A stretch of 17,433 nucleotides of DNA from Ruminococcus sp. (lineage in GTDB: Bacteria > Bacillota > Clostridia > Oscillospirales > Acutalibacteraceae), in assembly GCA_004555265.1 (NCBI GenBank), contig SFIQ01000021.1, forward strand, positions 1 to 17,433, written 5' to 3'. How positions within the stretch are numbered: the stretch's first letter is position 1; each line of letters begins with the position of its first letter. Below the pieces are notes generated by a model. The model ran no database searches and was not told the DNA's origin. It was given only the letters and a program-made list of their open reading frames with translations. Made by a program: the position numbers and the translations under genes. Below, piece by piece: positions 1 to 7,076 of the stretch.

Positions 1-283
1 TTTGTACGCGGCGGTCGAACTTTAATCCGTTTTCCGCAGAGCCTAACTCAAAAATTTCCACATTTGTTTGTTTATGCTCGCGGCAAACGAATTAACTTCC
101 CCCTCGCGTACCGCTGTACGCGGCGGGAGAACTTAAAAGCGCCGCACATCACGCCCAAAGCAAAAATTACATCTTTGTTGAGGCGCGCACCTCGTACACT
201 TTTTTCACCCGCTTGCGTACCGCTGTACGCGTCGGTTGAACTTAAATCCGTTATGCATCGCGCCTAAATCAAAAATTGCATAG
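1..283. repeat. Imperfect ~110-bp tandem repeat, three copies, first cut by window edge
   Basis: Three related units follow each other. Each has a core palindrome GCGTAC-CGCT-GTACGC (seen whole at 106-121 and 215-230; only the right arm is visible, from position 4). About 15-20 bases on comes GAACTTAAA or a variant, and the unit ends in an A-rich stretch resembling CAAAAATT. The GTACGC arms start at 4, 116 and 225, so the period is about 109-112 bp. Spacers between units also resemble each other weakly. The stretch has no convincing gene: a short open frame at 64-267 is built of the repeat itself, has no ribosome binding site and matches nothing I recognise. The array may be an intergenic repeat family of this genome. 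Confidence 0.7.
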
Positions 284-320
284 CGAAAGGTACGCGTTTT
301 ATGCGTAACCGTACCTTTCG
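284..320 (+). promoter_or_regulatory. Inverted repeat enclosing the start codon of the SCP2-like gene
   Basis: An 11-bp perfect inverted repeat, CGAAAGGTACG (284-294) and CGTACCTTTCG (310-320), encloses a 15-base loop. The ATG at 301 lies in the loop and the likely Shine-Dalgarno GAAAGG (285-290) lies in the left arm. In RNA the hairpin would hide the ribosome binding site. The arms also carry the GTACG word of the upstream tandem repeat, so it may simply be the last piece of that array. The function is unknown. Confidence 0.5.
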
Positions 321-1362
321 TTGGAGTGTGAAACACTTGCATACAAAAGAAGAATTGTATTCCAATAAAATATTCTTTAACGCCGCGTTGCCGCTTGTCA
401 AGGTCATTGCCAATGATGTGCCGTCCTTAAAAAAGCAATTCCAAAAGGTACACGCCATTATTCAGGTTACGGCGCTTGACCCCGATGCTGAGGGCGGTAA
501 AATCGGTATGCACTATGTGGTTAACGGTGAAGAATGGCTTGTCCATTTAAACCGTGTTGACCCCAACCCCCATGTGGAATTGGAGTTCAAGAGCGTAGAA
601 GCCATGAACGCCTTCTTCAAGGGCAAAATGAGTCCGGCAACTTTGCCGAAAATGCGTGGTGTTGTGAAGCGTTTCGGGGCATTTAAAGCCTTTTTGATGA
701 CGCTTTTAAAAATGTCCTCTCTGCTCGGCGCTACTGAGCCGCCCGCAGACGAAGAAACCAAAGAACTGATGGTCAAATGCTTTTTCTATCTGTTGTCCGG
801 CGGTATCAGCCAGCTGAATAAAATGGGGCACGAGGAAATCCACGATTGGACTTCCAAAAGTCCCGACCGCGTTTATGCGTGGGCAGTCAACGGCTATCCG
901 CAGATTTCCGCGTATTTGCGTATTAAGGCGGGCAAATCGAGAGCCGGCAGAGGCGAATACAAACGCGCAATGCCGTTCTTTACCCTGCGCTTTGACAGTT
1001 TAGACAGCGCCTTGGGCATTTTGCTCGGCAAGGATGATATGCTCGAAGCCGTCAAACAAGGGCACTTGATTATGGACGGCGCGCCCGAATTCGGCGGTCA
1101 AATCGGTGCCTATATGTTAGAAGTCGCAAAGGCGGCAGTAAAAAACATACAAAAAAGCGTGTGCGAATTTCGGTTCGTACACGCTTTTCTATTCTGTAAA
1201 CGGATTACTTTAACTTGTCCAACGGCAGGCTGTACGCCGGCAAAAAGTCCGATAGGAAAATTTGCAATTCGGGGCAGTCCAAATTTTCCAACGCTTTTTT
1301 TGTGGCTTTTTCCGCCTCGGAAAACTCCGCGTTGCCCGCTTTGCGTTCCTCAATGCATTTGA
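301..1362 (+). CDS. SCP2-like sterol-carrier domain protein, stop codon apparently lost
   Basis: Residues ~51-125 resemble the SCP-2 sterol/lipid-binding fold, with a hydrophobic strand pattern around GKIGMHYVVNGEEWLVHL. A second similar region lies near residues 225-275 (MPFFTLRFDSLDSALGIL ... HLIMDGAPEFGGQIGAYM). SCP2 proteins bind lipids; the bacterial role is unclear, and there is no signal peptide or membrane helix. ATG 301 is preceded by GAAAGG at 10 bases. The plausible protein ends near residue 283. There the frame reads on through a terminator hairpin (1153-1188) and 158 bp into the convergent yfbR gene, giving an unconserved-looking Cys/Pro-rich tail. A TAA sits at 1139-1141 one frame away, and the CAA codon at 1150-1152 is one base change from TAA. 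I infer a late frameshift, a stop-loss mutation or a sequencing error. The family call is moderately sure and the C-terminus is doubtful. Confidence 0.65.
   Translation: MRNRTFRWSVKHLHTKEELYSNKIFFNAALPLVKVIANDVPSLKKQFQKVHAIIQVTALDPDAEGGKIGMHYVVNGEEWLVHLNRVDPNPHVELEFKSVEAMNAFFKGKMSPATLPKMRGVVKRFGAFKAFLMTLLKMSSLLGATEPPADEETKELMVKCFFYLLSGGISQLNKMGHEEIHDWTSKSPDRVYAWAVNGYPQISAYLRIKAGKSRAGRGEYKRAMPFFTLRFDSLDSALGILLGKDDMLEAVKQGHLIMDGAPEFGGQIGAYMLEVAKAAVKNIQKSVCEFRFVHAFLFCKRITLTCPTAGCTPAKSPIGKFAIRGSPNFPTLFLWLFPPRKTPRCPLCVPQCI
1153..1188. terminator. Bidirectional rho-independent terminator between convergent genes
   Basis: The arms AAAAGCGTGTGCGAA (1153-1167) and TTCGTACACGCTTTT (1174-1188) pair with one G-T wobble around a 6-base loop. 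The A-run on the left and T-run on the right make it work for both strands. Its position, just before the yfbR stop and just after where the SCP2 protein should end, suits a shared terminator. Confidence 0.85.
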
Positions 1363-1786
1363 TGTATGCCGAGAGCTTGTCCGCTGCCTTCACAAGACGG
1401 CAAAGGTCTGTCTCTGTGCCGTTTTCCGTCAGCAACGGCTCGTAGTCGGGGCGCAAATCGTCGGGCAGCATCGAAAGCAGACGCTCGCCCGCATATTGCT
1501 CAACCTTTGCGAACGCTTCTCGCATTTCGCCGCTGTGGTATTTCACAGGGGTGGGCATATCGCCCGTAATGATTTCCGGCGTGTCGTGATACAGCCCCAA
1601 AAGCGCCGCGCGTGCGGCATCGTAGGTTTTCCCCAAGCGCCGATTGCCAATGACCGCCAGCGCGTGGGCAAGCGTTGCCACCTCGTAGGAATGCTGACTC
1701 AATGTTTCATAGGTTGTGTTACGCATTAGCGCCCAGCGGTTAATATATTTTATGCGTGAGGCAAATGCAAAAAAACTACTTTTCAT
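1205..1786 (-). CDS. yfbR: 5'-deoxynucleotidase, YfbR-like HD phosphohydrolase
   Basis: The 193-residue protein closely follows E. coli YfbR, which dephosphorylates deoxyribonucleoside 5'-monophosphates in nucleotide salvage. Shared features include the N-terminal FFAFASRIKYINRWALMRN, a metal-binding His in LSQHSYEVA, the HD motif in GLYHDTPEIITGDMPTPVKYH, and a late Asp in KAADKLSAYIKC. All HD-domain metal ligands appear present. ATG 1786 was chosen because GGAG lies 7 bases upstream and homology begins there; a start 30 bases earlier would lie inside a terminator hairpin. The gene follows the lipoprotein gene on the same strand, but that gene's terminator ends only about 20 bases before this start, so the source of transcription is unclear. 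It converges with the SCP2-like gene. Confidence 0.9.
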   Translation of the reverse strand: MKSSFFAFASRIKYINRWALMRNTTYETLSQHSYEVATLAHALAVIGNRRLGKTYDAARAALLGLYHDTPEIITGDMPTPVKYHSGEMREAFAKVEQYAGERLLSMLPDDLRPDYEPLLTENGTETDLCRLVKAADKLSAYIKCIEERKAGNAEFSEAEKATKKALENLDCPELQIFLSDFLPAYSLPLDKLK

Positions 1787-1805
1787 ATTGTCGCTCCAAA
1801 CAACA

Positions 1806-1827
1806 AAAGCCCGCAAATGCGGGCTTT
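1806..1827 (-). terminator. Rho-independent terminator after the DUF4474 lipoprotein gene
   Basis: On the minus strand AAAGCCCGC-ATTT-GCGGGCTTT is followed by TTGTTGTTTGG. It begins 22 bases after the lipoprotein stop. The T-rich tract runs almost directly into the ribosome binding site of yfbR. Confidence 0.8.
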
Positions 1828-1849
1828 GCCGTAATTTTCAAACTCTTGT

Positions 1850-2764
1850 TTATTTATAGTTGGTTGCGCCGGCGCTGTGCCACAGAATGTAGAAATCGAA
1901 ACCGGACTTCTTGTAGGTGTCCATTTGTGTGGTGGCGTTGCCTTTTTTGAAGCCCGCCGCTTGTAAGCCCTGTTCCATCGCGTCGCGCATGGTGATGTTA
2001 TAGGTACGAATGCGTGCGGACATCACCAAGGCTTCGGGGTCAACCTGCCCTGCCTTAAAGCCGGTCAGCCACCAATGTTTTTGCCAGCCGCGGGTAAAGA
2101 ATTTTTTACCGCTTTGGTAATCGGCGGGGGAGAGATACAGGGTATAAGACATATACAAAAGATGGTCATCATCTGCGCAGTAATACAATTCGTCGGTCTG
2201 CCCGGGAATTTTGTAATACACGCCGATTTCCGCGCCGCCGAACGGCCCGTACTGCCCTTTCCAAAACTGAATACGCCAAGCGAGATTGTCGTAATTGAAA
2301 TCCACTTTGGTGGTGAGATAACTCATATTCCCTAAAACCGCTACTTGGTCGTAATGCTTAATGTAATTGCCGGAGCGCTGCCAAGAGTCCAGCTCCGTGT
2401 AAAACACGCCTTCGCTGGCATCATAATTATAGCCGAGCGCGTTGATCAAGGAAGCCGCCAACGCAACATTCACGCCGCTTTGCTGCGCAGCTTGGTTGAC
2501 CTTGTCGCTGTTTTGCATAGTGGTGGTTGCGGTATTTTGGGGTGTAGATGCTTTTTTGGTGGTTGTCTCCGCCGCGGCAGTGGTGTCTGCGGTTGTTTCC
2601 TCCGGCACGGTGGTTTCTTCCGCTGTGGTTTCGGGGGCTGCAATGCCGTTGGCACTGCGCGTAATTTCCTCTTCGTCGCCGCCCTTTTTGCAGGAGGCAA
2701 AAGAACAGGCCATCATAAGAACGGCAAGGACGATACAAAGCGTCCGTTTCACCGTAGAATTCAT
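1850..2764 (-). CDS. DUF4474-like secreted lipoprotein with Thr-rich linker
   Basis: The 304-residue protein starts with a lipoprotein signal: basic N-terminus, hydrophobic core (residues 9-19) and Cys25 in FASCKKG (Cys20 is an alternative). A low-complexity Thr/Glu/Ala linker spans residues ~43-72, as is common between the lipid anchor and an extracytoplasmic domain. The rest (~100-275) resembles DUF4474, with the tell-tale stretch AWRIQFWKGQYG followed by GAEIGVYY, rich in aromatic residues. Its function is not known; it should sit on the outer face of the membrane. ATG 2764 was chosen over an upstream in-frame ATG at 2824 because GGAGG lies 8 bases before it, the signal peptide starts there, and the upstream codon overlaps the -35 box. 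It is transcribed alone, divergently from ahcY, and ends at a strong terminator. Confidence 0.75.
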   Translation of the reverse strand: MNSTVKRTLCIVLAVLMMACSFASCKKGGDEEEITRSANGIAAPETTAEETTVPEETTADTTAAAETTTKKASTPQNTATTTMQNSDKVNQAAQQSGVNVALAASLINALGYNYDASEGVFYTELDSWQRSGNYIKHYDQVAVLGNMSYLTTKVDFNYDNLAWRIQFWKGQYGPFGGAEIGVYYKIPGQTDELYYCADDDHLLYMSYTLYLSPADYQSGKKFFTRGWQKHWWLTGFKAGQVDPEALVMSARIRTYNITMRDAMEQGLQAAGFKKGNATTQMDTYKKSGFDFYILWHSAGATNYK

Positions 2765-2795
2765 AGTCAATACCTCCACATTTGTCACTATGTTC

Positions 2796-2824
2796 ATTAT
2801 CGCACAAATCGCGTGTAGTGTCAA
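2796..2824 (-). promoter_or_regulatory. Near-consensus sigma-A promoter for the lipoprotein gene
   Basis: Minus strand: TTGACA (2824-2819), a spacer of exactly 17 bases, then GATAAT (2801-2796). Transcription would start near 2789, giving a leader of about 25 bases up to ATG 2764. Confidence 0.85.
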
Positions 2825-2903
2825 TATCTATTGCATTTTTTACGCGGCTGTGGTACGCTTATATATAGAATTTTAGGTCTATTTTCAAGGTGGGAATCAA
2901 AAA

Positions 2904-4145
2904 ATGAGTCAAATACAAAATGAAGCGTTATACGCTTCGGGAGAACAAAAAATTCAGTGGGTAAAATCGTTTATGCCGCTTCTGTCGGGACTTGAAACGG
3001 AGTTTGCCGCCGAAAAGCCGTTCGCGGGGCTTCGCGTGGCGCTTTCGGTGCATTTGGAGGCAAAAACTGCTTACCTTTGCCGTGTGTTGCAGGCGGGCGG
3101 TGCCGCAATGTTTGTCACGGGCAGTAATCCGCTGTCTACCCAAGACGATATTGCCGCCGCGCTCGTAAAAAGCGGTATGGAGGTTTTTGCCGTGCACGGC
3201 GCCACTGCCGAGGAATACCACGCCCATTTGCAGGCGGTGATTGCCGCACGCCCCCATATCATTATTGACGACGGCGGCGATTTGGTGAACTTAATTCACA
3301 ACGAATACCGCGAATTGCTGCCCACGGTTTTGGGCGGCTGTGAGGAGACCACCACGGGCATTATCCGTTTGCAGGCAATGGCGGCGGACGGTGCACTTTG
3401 CTTCCCGATGCTTGCCGTAAATAATGCCAAATGCAAATATTTGTTTGACAACCGCTATGGCACGGGGCAGTCGGTTTGGGACGGTATCAATCGCACCACC
3501 AATTTGATTGTCGCAGGCAAAACCGTGGTTGTTGCGGGCTACGGCTGGTGCGGCAAAGGCGTTGCCATGCGCGCAAAAGGCTTGGGCGCCAAGGTCGTTG
3601 TAACCGAAGTGGACGCCGTGAAAGCGATGGAAGCGGTCATGGACGGCTTTACCGTTTTGCCGATGGAAGAAGCCGCTAAAATCGGCGATTTCTTTATCAC
3701 GGTGACGGGCTGTAAAGATGTCATTACCGAAAAGACGATGCGCCGCATGAAAAACGGCGCGATTCTCTGCAATGCGGGGCATTTTAATGTGGAAATCAAT
3801 CTCGGCGATTTGGAAAAACTGTCGGTCGAGCGGTTTGAAAGCCGCAAAAATATTATGGGCTACAAATTGGCGGACGGCAGAGTACTCCATTTGATTGCCG
3901 AAGGGCGGCTTGTGAATCTTGCGGCGGGCGATGGTCACCCCGCTGAGATTATGGATATGAGTTTTGCCATTCAGGCGCTTTGCGCGCGGTATATTGCACA
4001 GCATAAAGGTCTCCAAAAGGGCGTGCATTTTGTACCGGAGGAAATCGACCGCGAGGTTGCACGCAGAAAATTGGCGTCATGGGGCGTAAAGGTAGACAGC
4101 TTGACAGAAGAACAGAAAACCTATTTGAACAGTTGGAATGTGTAA
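2904..4145 (+). CDS. ahcY: Adenosylhomocysteinase (S-adenosyl-L-homocysteine hydrolase)
   Basis: This NAD-dependent cytosolic enzyme splits S-adenosylhomocysteine into adenosine and homocysteine, relieving inhibition of methyltransferases. At 413 residues it is of the shorter bacterial/archaeal type. Diagnostic stretches are VALSVHLEAKTAYL, IIDDGGDLVNLIH, GGCEETTTGIIRLQAM, the substrate/NAD segment NNAKCKYLFDNRYGTGQSVWDGI, the Rossmann motif GYGWCGKG (residues 212-219), NAGHFNVEI and AAGDGHPAEIMDMSF. It ends NSWNV rather than in the Tyr-rich tail of long forms. ATG 2904 has AAGGTGG 10 bases upstream. No promoter of good quality and no SAH or SAM riboswitch was recognised in the 139-bp gap before it. 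A second SAH/MTA-processing enzyme lies 2.9 kb downstream. Confidence 0.95.
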   Translation: MSQIQNEALYASGEQKIQWVKSFMPLLSGLETEFAAEKPFAGLRVALSVHLEAKTAYLCRVLQAGGAAMFVTGSNPLSTQDDIAAALVKSGMEVFAVHGATAEEYHAHLQAVIAARPHIIIDDGGDLVNLIHNEYRELLPTVLGGCEETTTGIIRLQAMAADGALCFPMLAVNNAKCKYLFDNRYGTGQSVWDGINRTTNLIVAGKTVVVAGYGWCGKGVAMRAKGLGAKVVVTEVDAVKAMEAVMDGFTVLPMEEAAKIGDFFITVTGCKDVITEKTMRRMKNGAILCNAGHFNVEINLGDLEKLSVERFESRKNIMGYKLADGRVLHLIAEGRLVNLAAGDGHPAEIMDMSFAIQALCARYIAQHKGLQKGVHFVPEEIDREVARRKLASWGVKVDSLTEEQKTYLNSWNV

Positions 4146-4239
4146 GACGGATTTCAAACTGTCGGTAGGGATCGTTCCTTGTTGCGGCGGTGACGCGAAA
4201 AAAGTCGAGCAGTTATCAGCAAATTTTTTCGGCGGACGG

Positions 4240-4268
4240 TTTACGAACGGTTGAAATTTTGCTATACT
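4240..4268 (+). promoter_or_regulatory. Candidate promoter of the GGDEF gene
   Basis: TTTACG (4240-4245), a 17-base spacer, then TATACT (4263-4268) preceded by TGC, an extended -10. The start would be near 4275, with a leader of ~37 bases. The rest of the 166-bp gap after ahcY shows no gene, no c-di-GMP riboswitch and no clear terminator. Confidence 0.6.
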
Positions 4269-4311
4269 GTATGTGCATACGGTGCGGGTTTGTTTAAAAG
4301 GGGTCAATCGT

Positions 4312-5601
4312 ATGCGGATTTTTGAAAAAATTTCGTCCTTTTTTGATACGGACGAAGAAAAAGCCATTCTTGCCGAATGCAAGGCAGAGGACATACAGCG
4401 CAAACGCGACTTTACGGTTGATGTTGCCATCCGAAATCGTATGAAAGCCATGCGGTTTTGGCTGTGGGTGTCTTTGCTTGTGGACGGGGCACGCTGTCTG
4501 TTTGCCGCGGGCGCTATTCAAAAGGACGCCGGCAATGTGCCGCGCAGTACTTGGATTTTCATATCCCTTTACGGGGTGATGTTTGTGCTCACGGCGGTGT
4601 GCCTAATCGTCGGGCTTGCGATTCGCCCCCGTGCGGCGCGCCATTACCGCTTTATCAGCGCGGTTTGTGACGGATATATGCTGCTCTATATGCTGTGCAG
4701 TGCGGCGTTTACCGTGCTGGATTTGGAAAACGGCATTGTCGGTTTTTCTTTAATTGTGGCACTGTTTATTGCGAGCAGTACGCTGTATTACCGACCGGCT
4801 GTAACCGTTTTTAATGTAGCGGCGACCATGGCGGCATTTTTCATTACCGTTTATTATTTGGATTTGCAGGTCTTTTTACAGCCGCTGGTGTTGTTCCGAT
4901 TGCTCACGGTCGCGGTTTTGTCCGTGATTATCGGCATTGCGCGGTATCGCTCCAAATATAAAGTGTTTTTAAAGGAATATACCGTCATTCAAAAAAGCGA
5001 GCAGTTGAATTGTTTGAATGCAAAATTGCAGGAAAACCGCGCGCAAATCGAAGCGCAAAATCAGCAGCTTAAAACGCTTACCAACACCGATGAGCTGACG
5101 GGGCTGCGCAATCGCCGCAGTTTTGTGCGCGAAAGCGCCGAAACGCTTGCCCGCGCCGCCGAAAAAGGCTGTTTTGTCACGGTGGCGATTGCGGATATTG
5201 ACAGTTTTAAAACGATTAACGATACCTACGGTCACACCGTTGGCGACGCGTGTCTGCGGGCGGTCGGCGGGGTGCTTTGCGCGGCGGAAACAGACGGCGT
5301 GCACGCGTACCGTCTCGGCGGGGATGAGTTGATGGTTGTCTTTGAGGACAAAAGCCGTTCCGATGCGTTTTTGGTGATGAATCGCGTCGTCAAAGCGATT
5401 TCCAATTTGCAAATTCCGAATTGCAAGCAGACCATTACGCTGTCCGTCGGCATTCATTCCGCCATTCCGACGCCCAAAAGCCATATAGACGAATACATAG
5501 AAAAAGCCGACACACTTTTGTATGCGGCAAAAGAAAACGGCAGAAACCAAATTATGACCACTTTACAAGAAAAAGGAGACAAACATCATGCTGCAAACTG
5601 A
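4312..5601 (+). CDS. Membrane diguanylate cyclase (GGDEF domain)
   Basis: The 429-residue protein has a short cytoplasmic N-terminus, about six hydrophobic helices (near residues 46-66, 78-101, 108-132, 138-157, 162-183, 188-208), a Gln/Glu-rich coiled coil (~222-252) and a C-terminal GGDEF domain. That domain begins TDELTGLRNRRSF and has the metal-binding Asp in VAIADIDSFKTINDTYGH and the signature GGDEL (336-340). It should make cyclic di-GMP from two GTP. Leu replaces Phe in the signature, a change seen in active members. The RxxD inhibitory site that should precede the signature is absent, so product inhibition by that route is unlikely. The membrane part matches no sensor domain I recognise. 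ATG 4312 has AAAAGGGG 8 bases upstream. Its 3' end overlaps the cyclophilin gene by 14 bp. Confidence 0.88.
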   Translation: MRIFEKISSFFDTDEEKAILAECKAEDIQRKRDFTVDVAIRNRMKAMRFWLWVSLLVDGARCLFAAGAIQKDAGNVPRSTWIFISLYGVMFVLTAVCLIVGLAIRPRAARHYRFISAVCDGYMLLYMLCSAAFTVLDLENGIVGFSLIVALFIASSTLYYRPAVTVFNVAATMAAFFITVYYLDLQVFLQPLVLFRLLTVAVLSVIIGIARYRSKYKVFLKEYTVIQKSEQLNCLNAKLQENRAQIEAQNQQLKTLTNTDELTGLRNRRSFVRESAETLARAAEKGCFVTVAIADIDSFKTINDTYGHTVGDACLRAVGGVLCAAETDGVHAYRLGGDELMVVFEDKSRSDAFLVMNRVVKAISNLQIPNCKQTITLSVGIHSAIPTPKSHIDEYIEKADTLLYAAKENGRNQIMTTLQEKGDKHHAAN

Positions 5602-6184
5602 AACACCGAAGGCGGGCGAAACCCTTGCCGTACTCAAAACCAATATGGGCGATATTAAAATTCGCCTGTTCCCCGAACATGCGCCCAAGGCAGTTGAAAA
5701 TTTCAAAACCCACGCCGAAAACGGCTATTATAACGGGTTAATTTTTCACCGTGTCATCAACGATTTTATGATTCAGGGCGGCGACCCGACGGGCTCGGGC
5801 ATGGGCGGCGAGAGTATTTGGGGCGACAGCTTCGAGGACGAATTCACGCCGGAACTCCACAATTTGCGCGGCGCCGTTTCTATGGCGAATGCAGGGCCCA
5901 ACACCAACGGCAGTCAGTTCTTTATTGTGCAGGCGAAAAATGTGTCCGACGATATGATTGACCAACTCGAAACTGCGCCCGAGGAGCTGTTCCCGAACGA
6001 TTGCGTGCGCGCCTATGAGACCTTGGGCGGCACGCCGTGGCTCGATTATAAGCACACCGTATTCGGGCAGGTCGTGGACGGTTTAGAGGTTGTGGACAGC
6101 ATTGCCGCCGTGAAGGTGGACTTTTTCCAAAACAAGCCGCTCCAAGATGTTGTAATTGAAACGGTCGAATTTGAAACCGTGTAA
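5588..6184 (+). CDS. Cyclophilin-type peptidyl-prolyl cis-trans isomerase
   Basis: The 198-residue cytosolic protein has no signal peptide. It catalyses cis-trans isomerisation of Xaa-Pro bonds. The cyclophilin core is complete: FHRVINDFMIQGGDPTG (catalytic Arg55, Gln63), a GMGG turn, then GAVSMANAGPNTNGSQFFI (~95-113) and KHTVFGQVVDGLEVVDSI. An acidic insertion (DDMIDQLETAPEELFPND and following) makes it longer than the ~145-160 residue minimal PpiB, as in several clostridial members. AAAGGAGA lies 8 bases before the ATG, inside the end of the GGDEF gene, so the two are probably translated from one message. A large hairpin follows the stop. Confidence 0.93.
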   Translation: MLQTETPKAGETLAVLKTNMGDIKIRLFPEHAPKAVENFKTHAENGYYNGLIFHRVINDFMIQGGDPTGSGMGGESIWGDSFEDEFTPELHNLRGAVSMANAGPNTNGSQFFIVQAKNVSDDMIDQLETAPEELFPNDCVRAYETLGGTPWLDYKHTVFGQVVDGLEVVDSIAAVKVDFFQNKPLQDVVIETVEFETV

Positions 6185-6220
6185 TTTCGGTGGGGCGGAA
6201 TCGTTTTCCGCCCCGAAATT
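6183..6220 (+). terminator. Strong hairpin after the cyclophilin gene, possible terminator
   Basis: GGGGCGGAA (6192-6200) pairs with TTCCGCCCC (6206-6214), and outer arms AATTTC and GAAATT (6183-6188, 6215-6220) extend the stem with a small bulge. Only a weak T tract follows, and the next start codon is 9 bases away, so it may terminate poorly or act as a processing or stability hairpin. Confidence 0.5.
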
Positions 6221-6229
6221 TATAGAGAT

Positions 6230-7072
6230 ATGAAACAGAAAAGACCGCAAAAATGGCGCAAACGCGACGCGATATGGCTTTGCCTTGCGCTTGTTTTGCT
6301 GATTGCCTTTGTGCTGTGGCAGAATAACGATTTGACCGTGACACAGTACACGGCGCAAACGAAGAAAGAGATGCCCGCAGGTGGGATTCGAGTTGTGCAG
6401 GTGTCGGATTTGCACAACAAAGCCTTCGGCGAGAAAAATGCGGAATTACTTGCGCTTATCCGCGCACAAAATCCCGATTTGATTTTGCTGACGGGCGACA
6501 CGGTGGACAGCCGCCGCACGGATATAGAAATTGCGTTGGAATTCGCATCTGCGGCAACGGAAATTGCGCCCGTGTATTTTGTTTCGGGCAACCACGAAAA
6601 CCGCTTGCCGATTGACCGCAAAACCGCATTCTATACAGGTCTTCGGGAATGCGGCGTGCAGATTTTAAACGACGAAACGCAACCCGTTTCTGTGCGCGGA
6701 TGCGAAATTGCGCTTGTCGGGTTAGATGACGCGCATTTGGCGGATAGCACACTCCAAACACTTTGTACCGACTTGCCCGAAAACACGGTACAAATCCTGT
6801 TGGCGCACGAGCCGCAGGAACTTGCAAATTACGCGGCGGCAGAGGTGGACTTCGTCTTTTCGGGGCACACCCACGGCGGGCAGGTGCGCTTGCCGTTTGT
6901 CGGCGGGCTTGCCGCGCCCGACCAAGGCCTTTTCCCGCAATACGATGCGGGGGAATTTACCGAACAAAACACGGTTATGTATATCAGCCGAGGCTTAGGG
7001 AACAGTCTGTTTCCCGTGCGGGTGTTTAACCGCCCCGAACTCGTCTGCATAACCGTTGTAACGGAGGAATAA
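6230..7072 (+). CDS. Membrane-anchored metallophosphoesterase, YkuE/YaeI-like
   Basis: The 280-residue protein has a very basic N-terminus and one membrane helix (residues ~15-30). A calcineurin-like phosphoesterase domain follows, with all metal motifs: DLH (60-62), GDTVD (from 89), GNHE (120-123), LAHEP and GHTHGGQ. It ends with the ISRGLGNSLFPVRVFNRPE signature of the YkuE group. It should hydrolyse a phosphoester outside or at the membrane; the substrate is unknown. The start at 6230 is kept because it gives the basic-plus-helix topology, although its ribosome binding site is weak (AGAG very close). It stands 4 bases before the deaminase gene, so it probably heads that operon, perhaps through read-through from upstream. 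A link with nucleoside salvage is not obvious. Confidence 0.88.
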   Translation: MKQKRPQKWRKRDAIWLCLALVLLIAFVLWQNNDLTVTQYTAQTKKEMPAGGIRVVQVSDLHNKAFGEKNAELLALIRAQNPDLILLTGDTVDSRRTDIEIALEFASAATEIAPVYFVSGNHENRLPIDRKTAFYTGLRECGVQILNDETQPVSVRGCEIALVGLDDAHLADSTLQTLCTDLPENTVQILLAHEPQELANYAAAEVDFVFSGHTHGGQVRLPFVGGLAAPDQGLFPQYDAGEFTEQNTVMYISRGLGNSLFPVRVFNRPELVCITVVTEE

Positions 7073-7076
7073 CACG

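Noticed and set aside
64..267. Open frame of 67 codons at the left edge
   Set aside because: It is made of the tandem repeat units, has no ribosome binding site and no recognisable protein features.
1262..1729. 155-codon frame on the plus strand
   Set aside because: It is the opposite-strand shadow of yfbR, which has full family motifs.
2442..2876. Plus-strand frames rich in Val/Ala/Ser opposite the lipoprotein gene
   Set aside because: They are the complement of the Thr/Ala-rich linker; the low-complexity composition explains the long open frames.
2765..2903. Possible SAH or SAM riboswitch before ahcY
   Set aside because: The gap is only 139 bp, is shared with the divergent promoter, and shows no conserved riboswitch pairing that I can recognise.
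4146..4311. Possible c-di-GMP riboswitch before the GGDEF gene
   Set aside because: No GEMM-type conserved core or paired stems were found; only a promoter is supported.
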